A stretch of DNA of 64,000 nt from Paragonimus westermani. Lineage: Eukaryota; Platyhelminthes; Trematoda; Plagiorchiida; Troglotrematidae. The DNA lies in NCBI GenBank assembly GCA_008508345.1, contig QNGE01003668.1, positions 10,757 through 74,756 on the forward strand, in the 5' to 3' direction. The first letter of the stretch is position 1. Each line of letters opens with the position of its first letter. Below the pieces are notes generated by a model. That model did no database searches. It worked only from the letters and a program-made list of their open reading frames with translations, and was not told the DNA's origin. The translations under genes and the position numbers were made by a program. Below, piece after piece: positions 60,701 to 64,000 of the stretch.

Positions 60701-63700
60701 GTTTAGCAAGTTGTCAAGCTCTTTACTGCCCATTTTTAAAACGAAAGGTGTCCACTGAATGACACTTGGTGAATCTCACTTGTAACTTCAGCGGAGGTGG
60801 AGGGAATTTTTCCAGTGATCAACTCCCACGGGCTCGGCTCTTGAGTACCTCGAGCGCACGCAGGAAATACGTATTTGCTCCATAATTACTCTTTTATCGT
60901 CCCTCCTGCAGGGTACAATCTACCTTCAGCAGGTGTACCAATAACTCTGTGCCAACCATTAAATGACGGTGCGAAGTAATTGCCAAAAGTGGCTTGGCAA
61001 GTGTCGCATGCTTAGACTTTATTTGATAGTCCGGTTGCGTGAATTGTGATGATTCGCTTGGAAAGCTCCGTAGATAACGGAGACGGGGATAGACGGCTGA
61101 TTGCTGCGGTGTTCATTTAAGATCCGACAACATGGCGTGCTTTTACTTCTGATCTTCTAATTGACATTACACCTTTGGTCCAGTCTCCCATCCCACCGTT
61201 TGCAAACGACATAAAAGTATGGGGTGTTTATTCCTCTTAGAGGGCCCGGCTGTTTTTCGACATGAATGTGTTAGTCTGTCTCATTGGTCTGATGTAATCA
61301 TAACGGTTTTTGAAGCTCCAATTGGCAAGAATATGTACATTCATTGCTTGCCAATGCCCTACATTATCTCAACTACCGGCTCCTTTAAGCAATGCTGACC
61401 GAAATATTTTTGGCCTACCTATTGTACCTTTCCCTCGAGGTAACCGAAAATTTAATCAAATGTTAGAAGGTCTTGCTCTAAATCGGCGCTTTACAGGCGA
61501 AACTTTTTGGATTGGTCTTTAATGATTTAGAAATCAGGTAGCTTTATCTAGCCGTGCTACCAAAATGGGACCGTGAACCGGCAGCTTGTTCTTCAAAACG
61601 GGACTTGCCTATTGAGAAAGTGAAAAAACCCTACACTTCCTTCGGTTGGAGCCCACAGCTTAGACCTTCTGTATCTGAAATATAAGCCACGAGCCTCGTC
61701 CATAAACATTCCGGCGGCTCACATTTGATCTATTTATTGCATTATAGCACCTTGCCTCAACTGGTCGTCCATGCAGTTCCATGTCTCATATAACCAATTA
61801 GGTGATGCATCAACGTTGCCATTCAGGGTAGCGCCATGGAATCTTTTGCCGGCGGGTTTTTCATATGTGGGTAGGCTTCTCCTGGTAGTGATACCTTCGA
61901 TGGCTCTAGTCATGTCTTCGTGGCTCGCTCTGATGGGCACCTGTAGCCTAGCTTATAATACTGTATTGTGTCACGTTTCAGGTGTCGCTTGCACACTTAT
62001 GAATATGAAACGTTTGAAAACCTTCCTTTGCTAGGTCTAACAGCACTCCATCGAACCTCGGAGACGTCTTCCCAGGAGAACTTGACCGTAAACCTAAAGC
62101 TCCTCTGGCGGAGCTCCCCATGCTACAACGTCCTTGATGCTATCTGTGTCTCTATTGAGAGTTGTCGACGATTTGACTGAACCTCCGCTGGTAACACAGT
62201 CGGTCAAAGCGTCGTATATTTCCATGTATCTTCTTGGTAATCATGTTCTTAACGCAAATACAACTGTTTTTCATATTTGACTTAGATATACTCGCATCTC
62301 CCAAAACTCATTAAAACAAGCCTGGTGTAACCTAAACCGCAACATGTCTGATCAGTCGTTTGGTCGTATCATAGCCACATACGCACACCAATCCTTGCAG
62401 ACTTTAAATTGAGCCGCTAGATCTTTGTCTTCTGTTTGATATTACCGTCCCACACTGGTGGTAACTATCGAACCCCGGCTGCCCCTCATACCCCTGACGC
62501 TAGTATTTAATTTCAGTTTGCGATAGCGAGAATCGATTAACATGAAAGAGGCCTAGTTTTCTATCCGTACCTGACCAACCAACTCCTCGTGTTTACTTTT
62601 CGTGCGACCCAACCCGACGAACACAAGAGGGTGCCAGCTGACGTGTCACTTTCCGTTAGCCCCTCCCGACTTATCTCGTACCACCACCACAGGTTTCGCA
62701 AATACTTTCACCATTGAAGGGCTTGCGTTGTCTGAAAATGGATTTTGGCGCTCCGTATGTTACAGTTCCTTATTATCCTCCTGCCTCCTCCATCTTTCCT
62801 GTTCATAAGCCTCGCCCTATTGGGCAAGCAGATTTCTGAACTAGTCTGGTTAACAACGATCCTGAGTCTCTTCCTCACCTCACGTTCACAAATCAGACGT
62901 TACTCGAACACGCTTCCATTCGTTAACCACCCCTGGCCTCAGCGTTAATGTTTCACCCATGTCCGATATTATGTGCGGTTGTCTCCCAACAACGCCTCCA
63001 GCTTTGACCACGTGTGCCCTTTACCAAGGTGATTATATTGTAATACCCTCAGTTTCCAGAATGTGGTCACTCGCATACGTCCTTCTTCGACATCCGGGAC
63101 TGTCGACAGCCACAGCTCCCAAGACTCCTTTAGCCTTGAACATACACCCTACCAATGGTTCCTTCGTGCTAGCGCCAAAGGGTGCGCCGTACAAGAGCAC
63201 CGCTTCTTGAAAAATGTGCTACTCCTCTCCAACATCGCACAACATAACTCTATATAAAGCAGCGCGATACTGCCGTAGCTTGCTCATCCATCATGACAAC
63301 TGGTAACATAGTGAAGCGAGGCTAACTTTGGTGTGTCTGCTGTATGATGTGGAATAATCTTCCGTAGGCCGTAATTTACATTATACAAACGATCACAAGG
63401 ACTTCCACCTGCGTTTGTTTGGTAGACTGCTTGTTAGCCCATGGGTTACAGTTGCGCTAAACACCACTCTGGCCTTCTAATGTACGCAAGCAGTGAACTT
63501 GCTATCTCACCGTTCCACTAATACTTTAGATTCAAGTCCAATTTTTTAAAGTTTTACGCATTATTTTACTCAATCTGAAGATTTTGCCCACCACCTAAAT
63601 TTGAATGAACACTGTTATCTCCTCAGTTCCGGACTCAGGCTGGAAGTGATGGTTACATACGCGCCGCAGTTCTATAATTAAAAAAAATTGGAAAACCTAC

Positions 63701-64000
63701 AAGTGAAGCACAGTAGGAAAACCATGGCCAGAAAACGTGAGTCGTGGGACAAAAATGTCTAGCAGTGTCAGGAGCATACAGAGGTTGGCAAAACCAAGCT
63801 TTTAATAGGCCTCAAAGCCGCTTTCAAACCCTTGATGCATACACGAGGCGGATGAACGCGCAGTGAGTGGCGATGCAGTCGACAACCTAGAAGCACTTAA
63901 GGCTCACTGGTCTAACAACGTTGGTTTTGAATACGTTCCGAATGTTTGGGTTCTGACTGGCTCCGGTGTCTTCCTTGCCATCGCACCGTAAATTACAACC
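57721..64000. other. Terminal interval with no supported gene
   Basis: Frames reach 110 codons (59027-59359) but show no motif I recognise, and none has convincing splice borders with a family match. No transposon piece or repeat shared with the rest of the window was found. An exon of an unfamiliar gene could be missed here. Confidence 0.35.

Noticed and set aside
63429..63545. Sequence with a B-box-like ATTCAAGTCC, considered as a tRNA gene
   Set aside because: No matching acceptor stem, anticodon arm or convincing A box could be folded around it.

Overview
The window looks like animal nuclear DNA, most likely from a parasitic flatworm (tapeworm or fluke). The evidence is a spliced Rer1 gene with animal-type intron borders, no operon-like gene packing, and many decayed retroelements whose protein motifs resemble families I know from flatworm genomes. 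The species call is inference from recall. Nearly all open frames are short and random; recognisable coding sequence is either transposon debris or part of one host gene.

Layout. 0.15-8.4 kb is a graveyard of non-LTR retrotransposons (LINEs): one RTE-like copy on the minus strand (about 150-3030), a dispersed repeat (3434-3895), a two-unit tandem repeat (3911-4235), and three relics of a second LINE family. The first two relics lie head to head (4310-5095 minus, 5165-6790 plus) and the third is at 7300-8410 plus. A terminal-inverted-repeat element sits inside the second. 14.6-21.9 kb holds the last two exons of a Rer1 homologue on the plus strand, split by a 6.7-kb intron, with a stop and a poly(A) signal. 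Earlier Rer1 exons were not found. 24.2-25.4 kb holds a minus-strand GIY-YIG relic of a Penelope-like element and a 649-bp miniature LTR-type element.

26.0-28.85 kb is the best element of the window. It is a Penelope-like element with a 16-bp target-site-like duplication, 159-bp inverted terminal arms that carry hammerhead-ribozyme-like cores, a decayed partial duplicate of the reverse transcriptase, and a main RT plus GIY-YIG frame broken only by in-frame stops. 35.2-38.0 kb is a compact LTR retrotransposon with almost identical 291/297-bp LTRs, a candidate primer-binding site, a polypurine tract and a decayed gag, and no visible pol. 43-46.5 kb holds LINE scraps and one candidate host exon on the minus strand. 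47.7-49.1 and 55.8-57.7 kb are two minus-strand copies of a third LINE family that share a long 3' region; the second copy contains a 286-bp solo-LTR-like insertion with a 5-bp duplication. 51.2-51.5 kb is a candidate host exon. 51.95-55.4 kb holds a second copy of the dispersed repeat and a second RTE-like LINE. The remainder (8.4-14.6, 28.9-35.2, 38-43, 49-51 and 57.8-64 kb) shows no gene I can support.

The parts do not form a pathway. The window is a nested record of retroelement insertions around one housekeeping gene. The points most worth following are the ribozyme-like arms of the Penelope-like element, the gag-only LTR element, the solo LTR with a related empty site in the same window, and a block of near-identity shared by two otherwise diverged LINE copies.
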